A DNA stretch of 64,000 nt. It comes from Desulfobulbaceae bacterium. Its GTDB lineage: Bacteria > Desulfobacterota > Desulfobulbia > Desulfobulbales > SURF-16. Below the pieces are notes generated by a model that saw nothing but the letters and a program-made list of their open reading frames with translations, made no database searches and had not been told where the DNA came from. The translations under genes were made by a program, and so were the position numbers. Shown here in pieces: positions 33,656-43,474 of this stretch (position 1 is the stretch's first letter; each line of letters starts with the position of its first letter). Location of the stretch: positions 34,345 to 98,344 of the forward strand of contig JAHLLM010000018.1 of NCBI GenBank assembly GCA_020444175.1. Reading direction: 5' to 3'.

Positions 33656-34067
33656 TTTCTCCTCTTGGCTGTAGTGAATGAAGGTGAATTTTTAACCAAA
33701 TTATAACAACCCCTTCTCGCTTATTTCTTAAATTCACGAAAACAGCCAAGCCAATTAACGGAAATAATCCAAAAAAAATGGATCAGACGGATGAAATGAA
33801 GCGGGGAAATGAAGTGATGCCCTGTGTCATAAGGCTCTTCCAAAAATTTCTCCGGCAAGGTTCCCGGTATTGGGCAGTCCGCAAGGTCTGCCAAATACCG
33901 GGTGTGGCACAGTAAAAATGACGGACGCGAACCGCACAATTCGGCCCACCATAAAAACCAAATAAAATCATACGGTTGACAGTTAGAGAAAACAGCTATT
34001 TTCTTGCCGAAGGACTTTTAATAGATGCCCATTGTGGTGCTGTAGCTGGTATTTAAATTATGCAACC
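33656..34067. other. Gap with tpsB-upstream homology and a long palindrome
   Basis: About 33700-33810 resembles 42695-42805 upstream of the full tpsB (shared TTCTCGC, ATTTCTTAAAT, CGAAAACA blocks, roughly 70% by eye). At 33863-33902 CCCGGTATTGGGCAG pairs with CTGCCAAATACCGGG (one mismatch). Bases 33885-33927 recur inside the regulator gene at 44336-44378. Confidence 0.55.
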
Positions 34068-37000
34068 TCACGGACTTTGCATCATGGTCTGAAGATTGAC
34101 ACCTTCCTTCACCGCCTGGATAATATCCGAGTAGCGCTCGGCTGCTTTTGTCGTAGTCTTCTTTTTACTTTTAAAGAGTCCCAGAAAAGATGATTCTTCA
34201 TACGTGTACACTTCCTGCTCAGCAAAATTGTCTATGTTCTGCGCTGTTAACTTTTCTTCCTTTATTAATTCTTGGATAACTGCATCCTGCACAATAACTT
34301 CAAGGGGGATGTCCTGCAGCGAAGAGGTGTCCATGTCGATTGTATCACCCACATCTTTCATTTTCTCAACGCCATACCCGCTTATCCTTGCCCCTCCCAT
34401 TGTCTGCTTGACAAGGTTCTGGACACTTTGCGTCTGCTCAAACCCTCCGGGGTCGTTGGTGAAAATAGCTGTATTGGCGGATGAATTAATTTGATGCAAA
34501 TTGTTTTCAATCACCATATCTCCAGTCTTACTCAGAGCCTCACCGACAATTTTCAATTTGTCGATCTCCAAGGACAATGCGAAGCCTGCGGTAGGGGAAG
34601 AAGCAGATACGGAATCAACAACATTTCCTATTGACTTCTCTGCCAGATTGACGGAAACGTCTGTTAATTTTTCTTTTATAATTTCGCTAGTTGCAGCCTG
34701 TTTTTTTTCAGAATCATTTGAAGTAGCCCACTCTCCTCCTGTATATATTTTTTCTTTATCTGAGATAAAGGACGTCATCTTGTCAAGTTGAAATTCATAG
34801 GCCATCACTTGGAAAATCTCCGAATAGCTTGCATTCAGAAGAGACATTTTTCCTGTATCTAATGCTTCCGCCGTCTCCCTGGCCAATTCATAAAATTTAT
34901 TACCTGTTTCGACATCTCCTTTGTCAAAATATCGCCGTGCATCTACCAATTTACTCAAAATCTTATCAACATCAGACTTGCCCAATGCAACCTCTAATGT
35001 TTCATAAACCGCTTCCTTTTCTGCCTCAGCAATACGTTTTAGCTTATTGGCACTCTCTCTATCAATTACCGCAATTTCATCAACAATGACTTCTTTTTTA
35101 TATGCTGTCATTCTCCAATCTGCTAATTTCTGGGCAACAGTATACCACTCTTTTTTATTATCTTTAAATCCCTCACGAGCTTGAAGAATTTGGTCAAAGG
35201 TCAATGCCCCTTGTCGCATAACGGCCTCGTACAAACCTAACTGAGCCCCTATATACCCTCCCTGCTGATAACGCAACCCAAGTTGCTCATAAACTAAAGC
35301 CTCTTCAAGAACAAAAGATGTCCATACATACTTCGGTGTATCTTTTCCAAATTTTAAAGCTAATCCCTCTTTCATCAATTCTTTTACTAGAGTTATTCCG
35401 AAATCTTTACCGAAATTTTTGGCTCCCTGAACTGAAATATCAGGTATAGCTTTATCGGTTAAAATTTTATTTATCGTTTTTGGAAAAAGTTGTTGCATGT
35501 TAGGACCACTGAAAAAATGGGGGCTGAAAACTTCATCCCCCATTTTAGAAAGAACCAAAGACATTAGAGCTATCCCCTCTTCTTCAAACCAACTCTCAAC
35601 ATGTGTCATGCTGCTATTTTTTAAAAATTCAGGGGTACCCTTTAATAACTCAACAATTTCAGACTGTTGTTCGATAATGGTTTTTTTATTCGTGGCGTCA
35701 TCTGTTCTTATTTGTTTTTGATTAAGAGCAGAAATATCTGACGCTTCACTGTTGTTATTGTTATCAGCATTATCCGTGGATTCTTTTACAAACGTCCCAT
35801 CTTCCATCAAAGGGCCTGTGGGCATCTGCGGACCGATGATCGGCAGGGGGGAGCTGGTATCTGAAACAACCGTCTCAAATGTAGGTGTGATGGAAGCCAC
35901 CCTTTTTTCTTCGGTTTGTACTTTTTGTTTGACTGCGGGGGGAGTTGAGACGCTGGTTTCGGATGAAGAAGACGATGTTGAAGAGGAGGAGGAAGACGGA
36001 GGTGCGGAGCTGGGTGCTGGAGGGGGATTGAGGTAATCCTGCCACATGGCATAGGCATCGATTTGTTCCTGGGTGGGGTTGCCGTTTTCGTACAGAGCGG
36101 ACCAGGACAATTCAGTGCTGCCCGGTGTCAGCGTGCCATTCTTGATAGCTTCAAACAGGGAGTTCGCATCGCTCTCATGGTAGGCATTATAACTTTCCCA
36201 CATGGCATAGGCATCAATCTGGGCCTGGGTAGCTGACCCATCCTGATACAGAGCGGTCCAGGCCGGTTTATCTTTACCCGGTGTGAGATCACCGTCCTTA
36301 ATGGCATCAAACAAGGAATCTGCGTCGCTTTCATGATAGGTGTTGTAGCTTGCCCACATGGCATAGGCATCGATTTGCTCCTGGGTCGGTTCGCCGTTTT
36401 CATAAAGGGCGGTCCAGGCGGGATTATCAGGATCAGGCACGAGGTCGCCGTCCTTAATGGCATCAAAAAGATTGTTTGAGGAGGCGTCTTCATAAGGAGA
36501 AGCAACCGGGGCTGGCGCTGGTGCTGGAGCCGGTGCTGGAGCAGGGGGAGGAGGGGTGGTCGAGGTTAGGCTAAGATTGCCGACAATGGTACCATTGATA
36601 TCCGTATCGGCAGCGATGATGGTGACGCTGTCAGTTCTGCTTGTGAGGGTTGCGGAACTGGCAAGGCTGAATGTTCCTGTCTGGTTATCATCAAAATCAG
36701 CATTCATCAACACTTCAGCCGCTGAGACATTCTGATTCACGGTGATGCCATTTTTGGCAAATACCGATAGATCGGCATTGCCGAAGTCGGAGGAGCTATT
36801 AGAAAATTGTACCTGAAGGTAGGCAAAGAGATCGATATCCGCAATATTCGCTACATTGGAAATGGTAATGTCGTCGACTGTCATGTTGCTGACGAAATCA
36901 TTTCCAATTAATAATTGGGAAGAATTTATTCGCTCTAACTCATCTCCGCTGATCGTCATATCGCCGCTACTGTTGCCAAGGCCTACAGTACCGGGAATAA

Positions 37001-40000
37001 TTCGATGGATGGAAGTAGTACCTGCTCCGCTGTTAATGTTTCCCTGCAGGTCGATATCACGAGCATATACAGTAAGGTTCTCTGCATTTATTGTTGCTCC
37101 TGAGGTCACAGAAAAATCACCGGCGAAGCCAAAAATAGAAGTGCCGGCAACAATTTCTACATCTTCTGCAGAGATATCTCGGCTAACGGTTATATGATTA
37201 TTTACAGAATTCATAAACAGATTTGTATTACCAAAATCAGAAGCATTGTTGAGACACTGTAATTGACCGTATGCAAAAAGTCTAATTTCTTCGATATTTC
37301 CAACATCTGAGGAGGTAATGCCGTCGACTGTCATGCTGGTAACGTAATCGCCGCCAATTGATACTTGAGCCGCTGTAATTCGTCCCAACTCAGCTCCGCT
37401 GATCGTCATGTCGCCACTGCTATTACCAAGACCGACTGTACCGGTACGGTTTCGCTGGATAAAAGCATTACCCGCTCCACTGTTGATGTTGCCCTGCAGA
37501 TCGATATCATGGGCATACACAGTTAGGTCTCCGCTAATTGTAGCACCGGAGCCCACATTCAAATCACCTGCTCCGCTCTGGTCATAGTCGGCAAGCACCG
37601 TTACATATTCGCCAGAGACATCCTGGTTCACGGTGATGTCATTATTAGCATAGACCAAAAGATAAACGTCGCCGAAATCGGAGGCGTTGTTGACAAACTG
37701 CACCTGACCGTCTGCCCCTGAGGTGGCGAAAAGGGAAATATTGTCGATATTCGCCACATTAGAGGCGATGATGCCATCAACTGTCATGTTGGTGATGGCA
37801 TCATAACCAATTGAAAACGAACCAGCAGTAATTCTTCCCAGCTCCGCTCCACTGATTGTCATGTTACCACTGCTGTTGCCAAGGCTGACCGTACCAGCAT
37901 TACTTGGATAGAGGCCTACATTTGCTCCACTGTTGATATTGCCCTGCAGATCGATATCATGGGCATACACAGTTAGGTCTCCGCTAATTGTAGCACCGGA
38001 GCCCACATTCAAATCACCAGCACCGCTCTGATCATTATCGGCAGACAACCATACAAATTCGCCAGAGACATCTTGGTTCACGGTGATGCCATTATTAGCA
38101 TAGACCCACAGATCTGCATTCCCGAAATCAGAGGCGTTGTTGACAAACTGCACCTGACCGTCTGTTCCAGAGGTAGAGAAAAGGGAAATATTATCGATAT
38201 TTGCCAGATTAGAGGCGGTGATGCCATCAACTGTCATGTTGGTGACATCATGACCAATTGAAAACGAACCAGCAGTAATTCTTCCCATTTCAGCTCCGCT
38301 GACCGTCAGGTCGCCGCTGCTGTTACCAAGGCCGACCGTACCAGCATTATTTCGACAGATGGTAGTATTCCCCGCTCCGCTGTTGATGTTACCCTGCAGA
38401 TCAATATCATGGGCATACACAGTTAGGTTTCCGCTAGCAATTGTAGCACCGGAGGCCACAGTAAAATCACCTGCGCCGCTCTGATCATTGTCGGCAAGCA
38501 CCGTTACATATTCGCCAGAGACATCCTGGTTCACGGTGATATCATTATTAGCATAGACCAAAAGATAAACGTCGCCGAAATCGGAGGCGTTGTTGATAAA
38601 CTGCACCTGACCGTCTGCCCCTGAGGTAGCGGAAAGGTATACATTATCAATATTCGCCGCATTAGAGGCGGTGATAGCATCAACTGTCATACTGGTGATG
38701 TTGCCATAAGCACCAATTGTCAAAAAATCCGCAGTAATTCGCCCTAACTCAGCTCCGCTGATCGTCATGTCGCCGCTGCTGTTGCCAAGGCCGACCGTAC
38801 CGGTGTTGCTTCGATAGATGTCGGTACTGTATATTCCACTGTTGATATTGCCCTGCAGATCGATATCGTTGGCATATATTGACAAATCTCTAGAAGTGGT
38901 CAGTGTTGCCCCACTGGCCATGGTAAAGGTGCCGATTCCATTATTATTGAAGTCAGCCTGCATCACGACTTGTCCTGTTCCCGCACTCATATCAATATCA
39001 GCATTAACGATAATATCATCATAGGCTTTTAGGGTCAGACCGGAGTTATTGGCAGGGCCGGTGATAGAGTCATTGACGATAATATCTCCATCCTGACTAT
39101 TCCCTCCCAAAAGTGAAGTAAATATAGAGACAGACCCGCTATCCAGGGCCGATTCAATAGTCGAGGTCAGCAGGATAGCGTTATCGTCGCTGCTCACAAA
39201 GGGTGAAGCCCCATTGATATTGGTATCAACACCTGAAGCCTGAATAGTTATATTATTGGGGTCAAGCAGCAAGCTGCCATGAGTGCCATGAGTGGCGCTT
39301 AAATCGGCATAGCCCTGATAATCGAGAAAACCGCCCGAAACCTCAACAAAGCCGCCGTCACCATCCGTAGCTCCACCGGTTGCTGATATATTGCCATAAA
39401 ACCTGGTTGTCTCATCCGCCCAGGTAATAACCTTGCCTCCATTGCCACTCTTCAGAGCATCGGCCCGAATAATTGCTCCTTCTGAAACGTAGGAGCCGCT
39501 GGCGTTCTGTTCCGGCCCCTGGCCCTGATAATTGCCGCCGATAAGAACCGTACCTCCGCCCTTGGTGCCGGAAACATCGATCTCAGCCTGTTCAAAAAGG
39601 CCGACTTTATCGCCAAGAACCTTAACCGCACCTCCTGCTTCATTTGTACCACTACCTGATGCGTCCAGAACTCCAGTGACAGAGGTAACGCAGCTATCAC
39701 CACCCATAAGGAGTATTTCACCATTCTCCTCGGCAAAGGATCTGGCCTCAATAACGCCGCTGGTATTGATGACATTATCAACCACATCGCGGGCGGTATT
39801 GGCGCTGAGCAGCACAAAGCCGCCATCCGCCGTGATCCTTCCGCTGTTGTCAACATAGGCATCCAGGAGATTGCCTTCCTGGTCAATGGCCCGGACAGCT
39901 ACTTCATCATCCACCATGAGACTGATCAACTGGTCGCCATACATATCCAGGCTGAAACCGTTGGCCGAAGTCAGTTGCACCTTGCCGAGCCGAGCGGCAA

Positions 40001-40580
40001 TGACTCCGTCATTTCTTACTCCGGGAGCGACAAAGGCGGCAAGTCCCCTGTCGGCGATGCTGATGGTGCCCTGATTAATGACCGAGGCGTCAGGTCGTCC
40101 GGGGATGGTAAAGTTGAAACGACCGGCCATGAAATCTTCATCGCGGATATCATGGGTAGAGGCCACCAGGGAGGCTACGTCTATTTTGGAGCCGGGACCG
40201 AAGAGGATGCCATTGGGATTAATCAGCATGATGCCGCCGTTGGACGTCAATTTTCCCAGGATTTTGGAGGGGTCGCCGCCGGTCACCCGGTTCAGGGTGA
40301 GGGAATTTTTCGAAGGCTGGTAAAACCTGGTCTCTTCACCGGGGTTGATATTAAATTTCTGCCAGTTGATGATTGCCTTGTCGCTCTGCTGCCGAATGGC
40401 CAGCGTGCTGGGGGATTCATGGACAATGGCTGCCGAACCGGCTGCCACTGTGCCATTCTGCGGATTGGCCCGAGCGGTTGACGAAAAAGTAATGCCTATG
40501 CCTATAGCCATGGCAGCCAGTTTCAGGGCCAGTTCGGTGGTAACGGGTATTTTATATATTTTGTGGTTTAATTTTGGCAT
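34068..40580 (-). CDS. Giant TpsA exoprotein (filamentous haemagglutinin-type)
   Basis: 2170 residues. The long signal ends near STARA-NPQNG. The TPS secretion domain (about 40-300) has NRVTGGDPS and LINPNGILFGPGS, the motifs recognised by TpsB. Residues about 570-1310 contain five copies of a 120-150 residue beta-helix repeat marked by GTVGLGNSSGDMTISGAEL. Then come a Pro-Ala linker (near 1350), three 50-residue repeats with SLFDAIKDGDLTPG and QIDAYAMW (about 1363-1513), a Ser/Pro-rich linker and a C-terminal helical domain of about 480 residues with few beta strands. Not a toxin motif that I recognise. Secreted to the cell surface by the TpsB upstream (26-bp gap; Shine-Dalgarno GAGGAAG). 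Likely an adhesin controlled by the c-di-GMP switch at 42459. Confidence 0.9.
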   Translation of the reverse strand: MPKLNHKIYKIPVTTELALKLAAMAIGIGITFSSTARANPQNGTVAAGSAAIVHESPSTLAIRQQSDKAIINWQKFNINPGEETRFYQPSKNSLTLNRVTGGDPSKILGKLTSNGGIMLINPNGILFGPGSKIDVASLVASTHDIRDEDFMAGRFNFTIPGRPDASVINQGTISIADRGLAAFVAPGVRNDGVIAARLGKVQLTSANGFSLDMYGDQLISLMVDDEVAVRAIDQEGNLLDAYVDNSGRITADGGFVLLSANTARDVVDNVINTSGVIEARSFAEENGEILLMGGDSCVTSVTGVLDASGSGTNEAGGAVKVLGDKVGLFEQAEIDVSGTKGGGTVLIGGNYQGQGPEQNASGSYVSEGAIIRADALKSGNGGKVITWADETTRFYGNISATGGATDGDGGFVEVSGGFLDYQGYADLSATHGTHGSLLLDPNNITIQASGVDTNINGASPFVSSDDNAILLTSTIESALDSGSVSIFTSLLGGNSQDGDIIVNDSITGPANNSGLTLKAYDDIIVNADIDMSAGTGQVVMQADFNNNGIGTFTMASGATLTTSRDLSIYANDIDLQGNINSGIYSTDIYRSNTGTVGLGNSSGDMTISGAELGRITADFLTIGAYGNITSMTVDAITASNAANIDNVYLSATSGADGQVQFINNASDFGDVYLLVYANNDITVNQDVSGEYVTVLADNDQSGAGDFTVASGATIASGNLTVYAHDIDLQGNINSGAGNTTICRNNAGTVGLGNSSGDLTVSGAEMGRITAGSFSIGHDVTNMTVDGITASNLANIDNISLFSTSGTDGQVQFVNNASDFGNADLWVYANNGITVNQDVSGEFVWLSADNDQSGAGDLNVGSGATISGDLTVYAHDIDLQGNINSGANVGLYPSNAGTVSLGNSSGNMTISGAELGRITAGSFSIGYDAITNMTVDGIIASNVANIDNISLFATSGADGQVQFVNNASDFGDVYLLVYANNDITVNQDVSGEYVTVLADYDQSGAGDLNVGSGATISGDLTVYAHDIDLQGNINSGAGNAFIQRNRTGTVGLGNSSGDMTISGAELGRITAAQVSIGGDYVTSMTVDGITSSDVGNIEEIRLFAYGQLQCLNNASDFGNTNLFMNSVNNHITVSRDISAEDVEIVAGTSIFGFAGDFSVTSGATINAENLTVYARDIDLQGNINSGAGTTSIHRIIPGTVGLGNSSGDMTISGDELERINSSQLLIGNDFVSNMTVDDITISNVANIADIDLFAYLQVQFSNSSSDFGNADLSVFAKNGITVNQNVSAAEVLMNADFDDNQTGTFSLASSATLTSRTDSVTIIAADTDINGTIVGNLSLTSTTPPPPAPAPAPAPAPAPVASPYEDASSNNLFDAIKDGDLVPDPDNPAWTALYENGEPTQEQIDAYAMWASYNTYHESDADSLFDAIKDGDLTPGKDKPAWTALYQDGSATQAQIDAYAMWESYNAYHESDANSLFEAIKNGTLTPGSTELSWSALYENGNPTQEQIDAYAMWQDYLNPPPAPSSAPPSSSSSSTSSSSSETSVSTPPAVKQKVQTEEKRVASITPTFETVVSDTSSPLPIIGPQMPTGPLMEDGTFVKESTDNADNNNNSEASDISALNQKQIRTDDATNKKTIIEQQSEIVELLKGTPEFLKNSSMTHVESWFEEEGIALMSLVLSKMGDEVFSPHFFSGPNMQQLFPKTINKILTDKAIPDISVQGAKNFGKDFGITLVKELMKEGLALKFGKDTPKYVWTSFVLEEALVYEQLGLRYQQGGYIGAQLGLYEAVMRQGALTFDQILQAREGFKDNKKEWYTVAQKLADWRMTAYKKEVIVDEIAVIDRESANKLKRIAEAEKEAVYETLEVALGKSDVDKILSKLVDARRYFDKGDVETGNKFYELARETAEALDTGKMSLLNASYSEIFQVMAYEFQLDKMTSFISDKEKIYTGGEWATSNDSEKKQAATSEIIKEKLTDVSVNLAEKSIGNVVDSVSASSPTAGFALSLEIDKLKIVGEALSKTGDMVIENNLHQINSSANTAIFTNDPGGFEQTQSVQNLVKQTMGGARISGYGVEKMKDVGDTIDMDTSSLQDIPLEVIVQDAVIQELIKEEKLTAQNIDNFAEQEVYTYEESSFLGLFKSKKKTTTKAAERYSDIIQAVKEGVNLQTMMQSP

Positions 40581-40606
40581 TTTTTCTTCCTCTATTTTGG
40601 GAGGGG

Positions 40607-42313
40607 TTAAATTCTGGCGGTTAAACGGAAAAAAGAGCGAAAATCGTAGCCATCATCTCCTTCGTCAGTGACCGGTCGGGTGAGAGGCTTGGCAATCTCA
40701 AGGGAACCGCTGATATATTCGGTAAGCCCGAAACGAAGACCAAATCCAGCGGAGGAGGCATTTTTTTCTTCCGGAATTCCCGGATCAGGGCTGATCTCGT
40801 ATACCGCTCCGATGTCGAAAAATCCATAAAGCTGCAGGTAACTCACCCGTGGAATTTCCATTTGCGGTAAATAGCGAAGTTCTACGGAGGCTGCCAACAG
40901 GTGGTCACCGGTAATTTCAGAAGAATCATAGGCACGCCCGAACTGCTCACCTCCGAAACCGGCCTCTTCGGATGATAGAAGCGGAGTTGCGGCGCCCTGC
41001 ATCATAAGTGCGCTGTAGAGACTGTAATTTTTCGGGAGTTCCTGGGTACGGGATGCCTGAACGGTTATTTTGCTGAAATCACTATGGCCGTCTGCCCTGG
41101 TTTTATATGGGTTACCGTTCCTTGTATGGTTCAAGATGCCCAGTCCCTGGCTGAACTCAATGACGAGCTGGTTGATACCTCTATATTGGTCTGCATAGTC
41201 ATAGTTGATGCCCAGAGTCAAAATACGCAGCCGATCTTCAGAGCTTATATCCCCAAGGATACGGCTTTTGGAGTTGCGGTAGGTAAAACGTGAAGTAGCT
41301 GTCAGATTCTGCTGCCGACTGCGGATAAACGGATAGGACAAATGAGCCGCAAGGGTAGTATTCTTGCTTTTCAGTTCAATTGCTTCGAGTTCCTCCGTTC
41401 CGGGTTTGGAGCGACTGTAATTCCCGGACAGAGTCAGTTTCAAGCCGCTGCTGGTTAATGCCTCTTCATGGTTAAAAGAGTAGTAACTCAGTTCATCCCA
41501 GGAAGGTCCTCCTGCCATTATGTAACTTACCGACGTTGATTCGTATGGCCTGAAGAATGAATTTTCTCCAACACTCCAATTGTTTTGAAAAGGTCCGGTG
41601 GACTTGGTGCCCCGGTCGTCAATGCTGACTGAGCCGTTTATATTTTTTGTTTCAATGGTCAAGATAAGAGAAGAGGCTCCGGGGACATCCTCGGATGGCT
41701 TCAAAATTGATTTGACCGTAAGCCCTGCCAAGTCATTGGCCAGCAGGAGACAACGTTCCAAAATTTTGTTGTCAAGCGGTTTTGACGCCAGGATGAGGGT
41801 ACGGTAATCCTCAAAAAACCCCCTGCTGTCCAGATGGTCTCCATCGATAATAACTTTATCGATAAATCCCTCTATAATGGTAATTTGCACAATACCATTC
41901 TGAATACGCTGAGGCGGAACGAAAGCCCGGGACAGAACATAGCCGTCATTGCCGTATTTTGCGGTAATTGCGGCAGCGATTTCGTAAACAACGGACAGTG
42001 ATATTTCCCTGTTCAGATACTCTTCATACAAAAGGGAGAGGTCGGCATCCTTGTACACAGTGGAACCGCTGATATTAATGCCGCTCAGGATGAATTTGAC
42101 TTTTTCCGCCTCAGGCGGCGGACCTTCTCCTTCCATTTTTGGGATAACCGGTTCGAGTACGGACTTAGGTTGAATCGGCTGCTCGAATCTTTTTTCAATC
42201 CGGCCCGGATCAACTGTGCTTGGGACGGGGTCGGCTGCAAAAAGAAGAGAGGGAATGAATATGCATAAAAGAGTTTCTCCGATACCGATTGTAAACGATT
42301 TGTTTTTTTTCAT
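40607..42313 (-). CDS. TpsB two-partner secretion transporter (ShlB/FhaC type)
   Basis: 568 residues from ATG 42313 (MKKNKSFTIGIGETLLC); the frame extends to 42394 but that part overlaps the terminator of the riboswitch. After the signal peptide come two POTRA domains (about 55-210: VKFILSGINISGSTVYKD, IVQITIIEGFIDKVIIDG) and a 16-strand barrel domain ending in LEIAKPLTRPV and FFRLTARI, with the final aromatic/Ile typical of outer membrane proteins. It exports the TpsA partner across the outer membrane. The gene lies 26 bp before tpsA in one unit. Expression is predicted to depend on c-di-GMP (42372-42535). Confidence 0.93.
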   Translation of the reverse strand: MKKNKSFTIGIGETLLCIFIPSLLFAADPVPSTVDPGRIEKRFEQPIQPKSVLEPVIPKMEGEGPPPEAEKVKFILSGINISGSTVYKDADLSLLYEEYLNREISLSVVYEIAAAITAKYGNDGYVLSRAFVPPQRIQNGIVQITIIEGFIDKVIIDGDHLDSRGFFEDYRTLILASKPLDNKILERCLLLANDLAGLTVKSILKPSEDVPGASSLILTIETKNINGSVSIDDRGTKSTGPFQNNWSVGENSFFRPYESTSVSYIMAGGPSWDELSYYSFNHEEALTSSGLKLTLSGNYSRSKPGTEELEAIELKSKNTTLAAHLSYPFIRSRQQNLTATSRFTYRNSKSRILGDISSEDRLRILTLGINYDYADQYRGINQLVIEFSQGLGILNHTRNGNPYKTRADGHSDFSKITVQASRTQELPKNYSLYSALMMQGAATPLLSSEEAGFGGEQFGRAYDSSEITGDHLLAASVELRYLPQMEIPRVSYLQLYGFFDIGAVYEISPDPGIPEEKNASSAGFGLRFGLTEYISGSLEIAKPLTRPVTDEGDDGYDFRSFFRLTARI

Positions 42314-42371
42314 ATTTACCTTGTAGTCTTCTTGGTCTAATTTGTGAAAAGTCGCTTCTTGCTCCTTCCAA

Positions 42372-42420
42372 TAAAAAAAGCACCCCCTGAGCACAGAAAG
42401 TGCGTCGGAAAGGTGCTTTG
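42372..42420 (-). terminator. Riboswitch-linked terminator before tpsB
   Basis: On the minus strand AAAGCACC pairs with GGTGCTTT around an inner GCAC/GTGC stem, followed directly by a T7 run. It lies between the aptamer and the tpsB start, so it is the likely expression platform. Confidence 0.8.
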
Positions 42421-42458
42421 CTAAATTGAAATATCAAATGTAAAAAATTCATTGCATT

Positions 42459-42535
42459 CGGTAACCAGGCTGTCTCTTTAAGAGACCCTTGGTTTTGCGT
42501 CCTCAAATTACTTTGAGTTTGCCTTTTTCGTGCAG
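42459..42535 (-). ncRNA. Cyclic-di-GMP-I (GEMM) riboswitch
   Basis: Minus strand, in order: GGCAAACTCAAA, GTAA tetraloop, TTTGAGGACGCAAAACC, AAGGGTCTC-TTAA-GAGACAGCC and TGGTTACCG. These are the class I c-di-GMP aptamer features: GGCAAA before stem P2, a GNRA loop, GACGCAAA after it, and the P3 stem ending in AGCC-GGTTACCG. The aptamer is about 146 nt before the tpsB ATG, with an intrinsic terminator between. c-di-GMP binding should decide read-through into tpsB-tpsA; direction cannot be told from sequence. Confidence 0.9.
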
Positions 42536-42548
42536 GTTTGCATGTAAT

Positions 42549-42576
42549 AGTTTGATTATTAAAGAATAATCAAACT
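42549..42576. promoter_or_regulatory. Perfect 12-bp palindrome upstream of the riboswitch
   Basis: AGTTTGATTATT-AAAG-AATAATCAAACT lies immediately upstream of the aptamer on the minus strand, where the promoter must be. It is a good operator candidate for a dimeric regulator. No T-run follows, so a terminator is less likely. Confidence 0.5.
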
Positions 42577-42928
42577 GAACACTTAAACTACCCTGACAAA
42601 ACAAGATAGCCGTGTCAATTTTTTTAGCTAAATTTATATCCTGACCACAAAACAGAGTGCGTGGAAAATAGTATCACAATCCGGTTACACTATAACAGCA
42701 CCTTCTCGCATATTTCTTAAATCGCGAAAACAGGCCGGCAAATGCTGTGAAAATAATCAAAAAAATTTGTTCCGACGGATGGAGTGAAGCTGGAAAATGG
42801 AATAATGGCCTATGCCGTTGGGTTCCGCGAATCTTTCGCATCAGGGTCATACGGGTGGTGAAGGAAGGGGTGGTGCTTTCTGCGGGGCTACCGGGCAGAA
42901 AGGCAGAGAGCTGTATTGCTTATTGCCG

Positions 42929-43339
42929 TCAACTGGCCAAAAAAATAATGGCTATAAAGGCGAAGACGAATCCTATAACCTGTTTTGCCGTGATCGGTTC
43001 CCGCAGGATAACAACAGCCAGCAGGATAGTAATGATAGGATAGAGGGCCGCCATGGTGGAGACAACGGAAACACTTCCGTGGCGCAGCGCCATGAAATAA
43101 AAAAGGGTGCCGAAAATGCCGGTAGCGCCGGTCAGAGCGGCATAAAGCATTCCCATGGGGTGTGCTTCCACTTTTAAACCGGCTGGAGCCAAAACGATAA
43201 TGACAGCAACAAAGCCGCCGATCGCCTGATAAATCAAAGAGCTCTGCGGCGACATATAATTGACTGCAAGCTTGGGGAAAAAGCCCCATAAGCCAAAAAT
43301 AACAAGAGAAAGAAGGGCGGGAAGAAACCAGCTATCCAT
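42929..43339 (-). CDS. Small EamA/DMT-type membrane protein
   Basis: 136 residues, four to five hydrophobic helices, with FLPALLSLVIFGLWGFFPKL at the N-terminus, YQAIGGFVAVIIVLAPAG in the middle and VLREPITAKQVIGFVFAFIA at the end. This matches one EamA half (full DMT exporters have two), so it probably works as a dimer like small multidrug or undecaprenyl-phosphate-linked transporters. Substrate unknown. It is followed by a 352-bp gap that leads into the riboswitch. Confidence 0.82.
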   Translation of the reverse strand: MDSWFLPALLSLVIFGLWGFFPKLAVNYMSPQSSLIYQAIGGFVAVIIVLAPAGLKVEAHPMGMLYAALTGATGIFGTLFYFMALRHGSVSVVSTMAALYPIITILLAVVILREPITAKQVIGFVFAFIAIIFLAS

Positions 43340-43474
43340 AATAATTCGCGACCATTTTATAGTGAGTTTTCAAAAGAAGAATATTTATCGATATCGTATG
43401 TTAGGTCCGATGTTAGAGGCTCAATAATATATCTGGCTGAAAATATCTATGTTAAAAATCAAGGATTCGCCGTG

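Noticed and set aside
42747..43289. Three small open frames around the EamA gene
   Set aside because: Out-of-frame shadows of the EamA gene or of the region upstream of tpsB.
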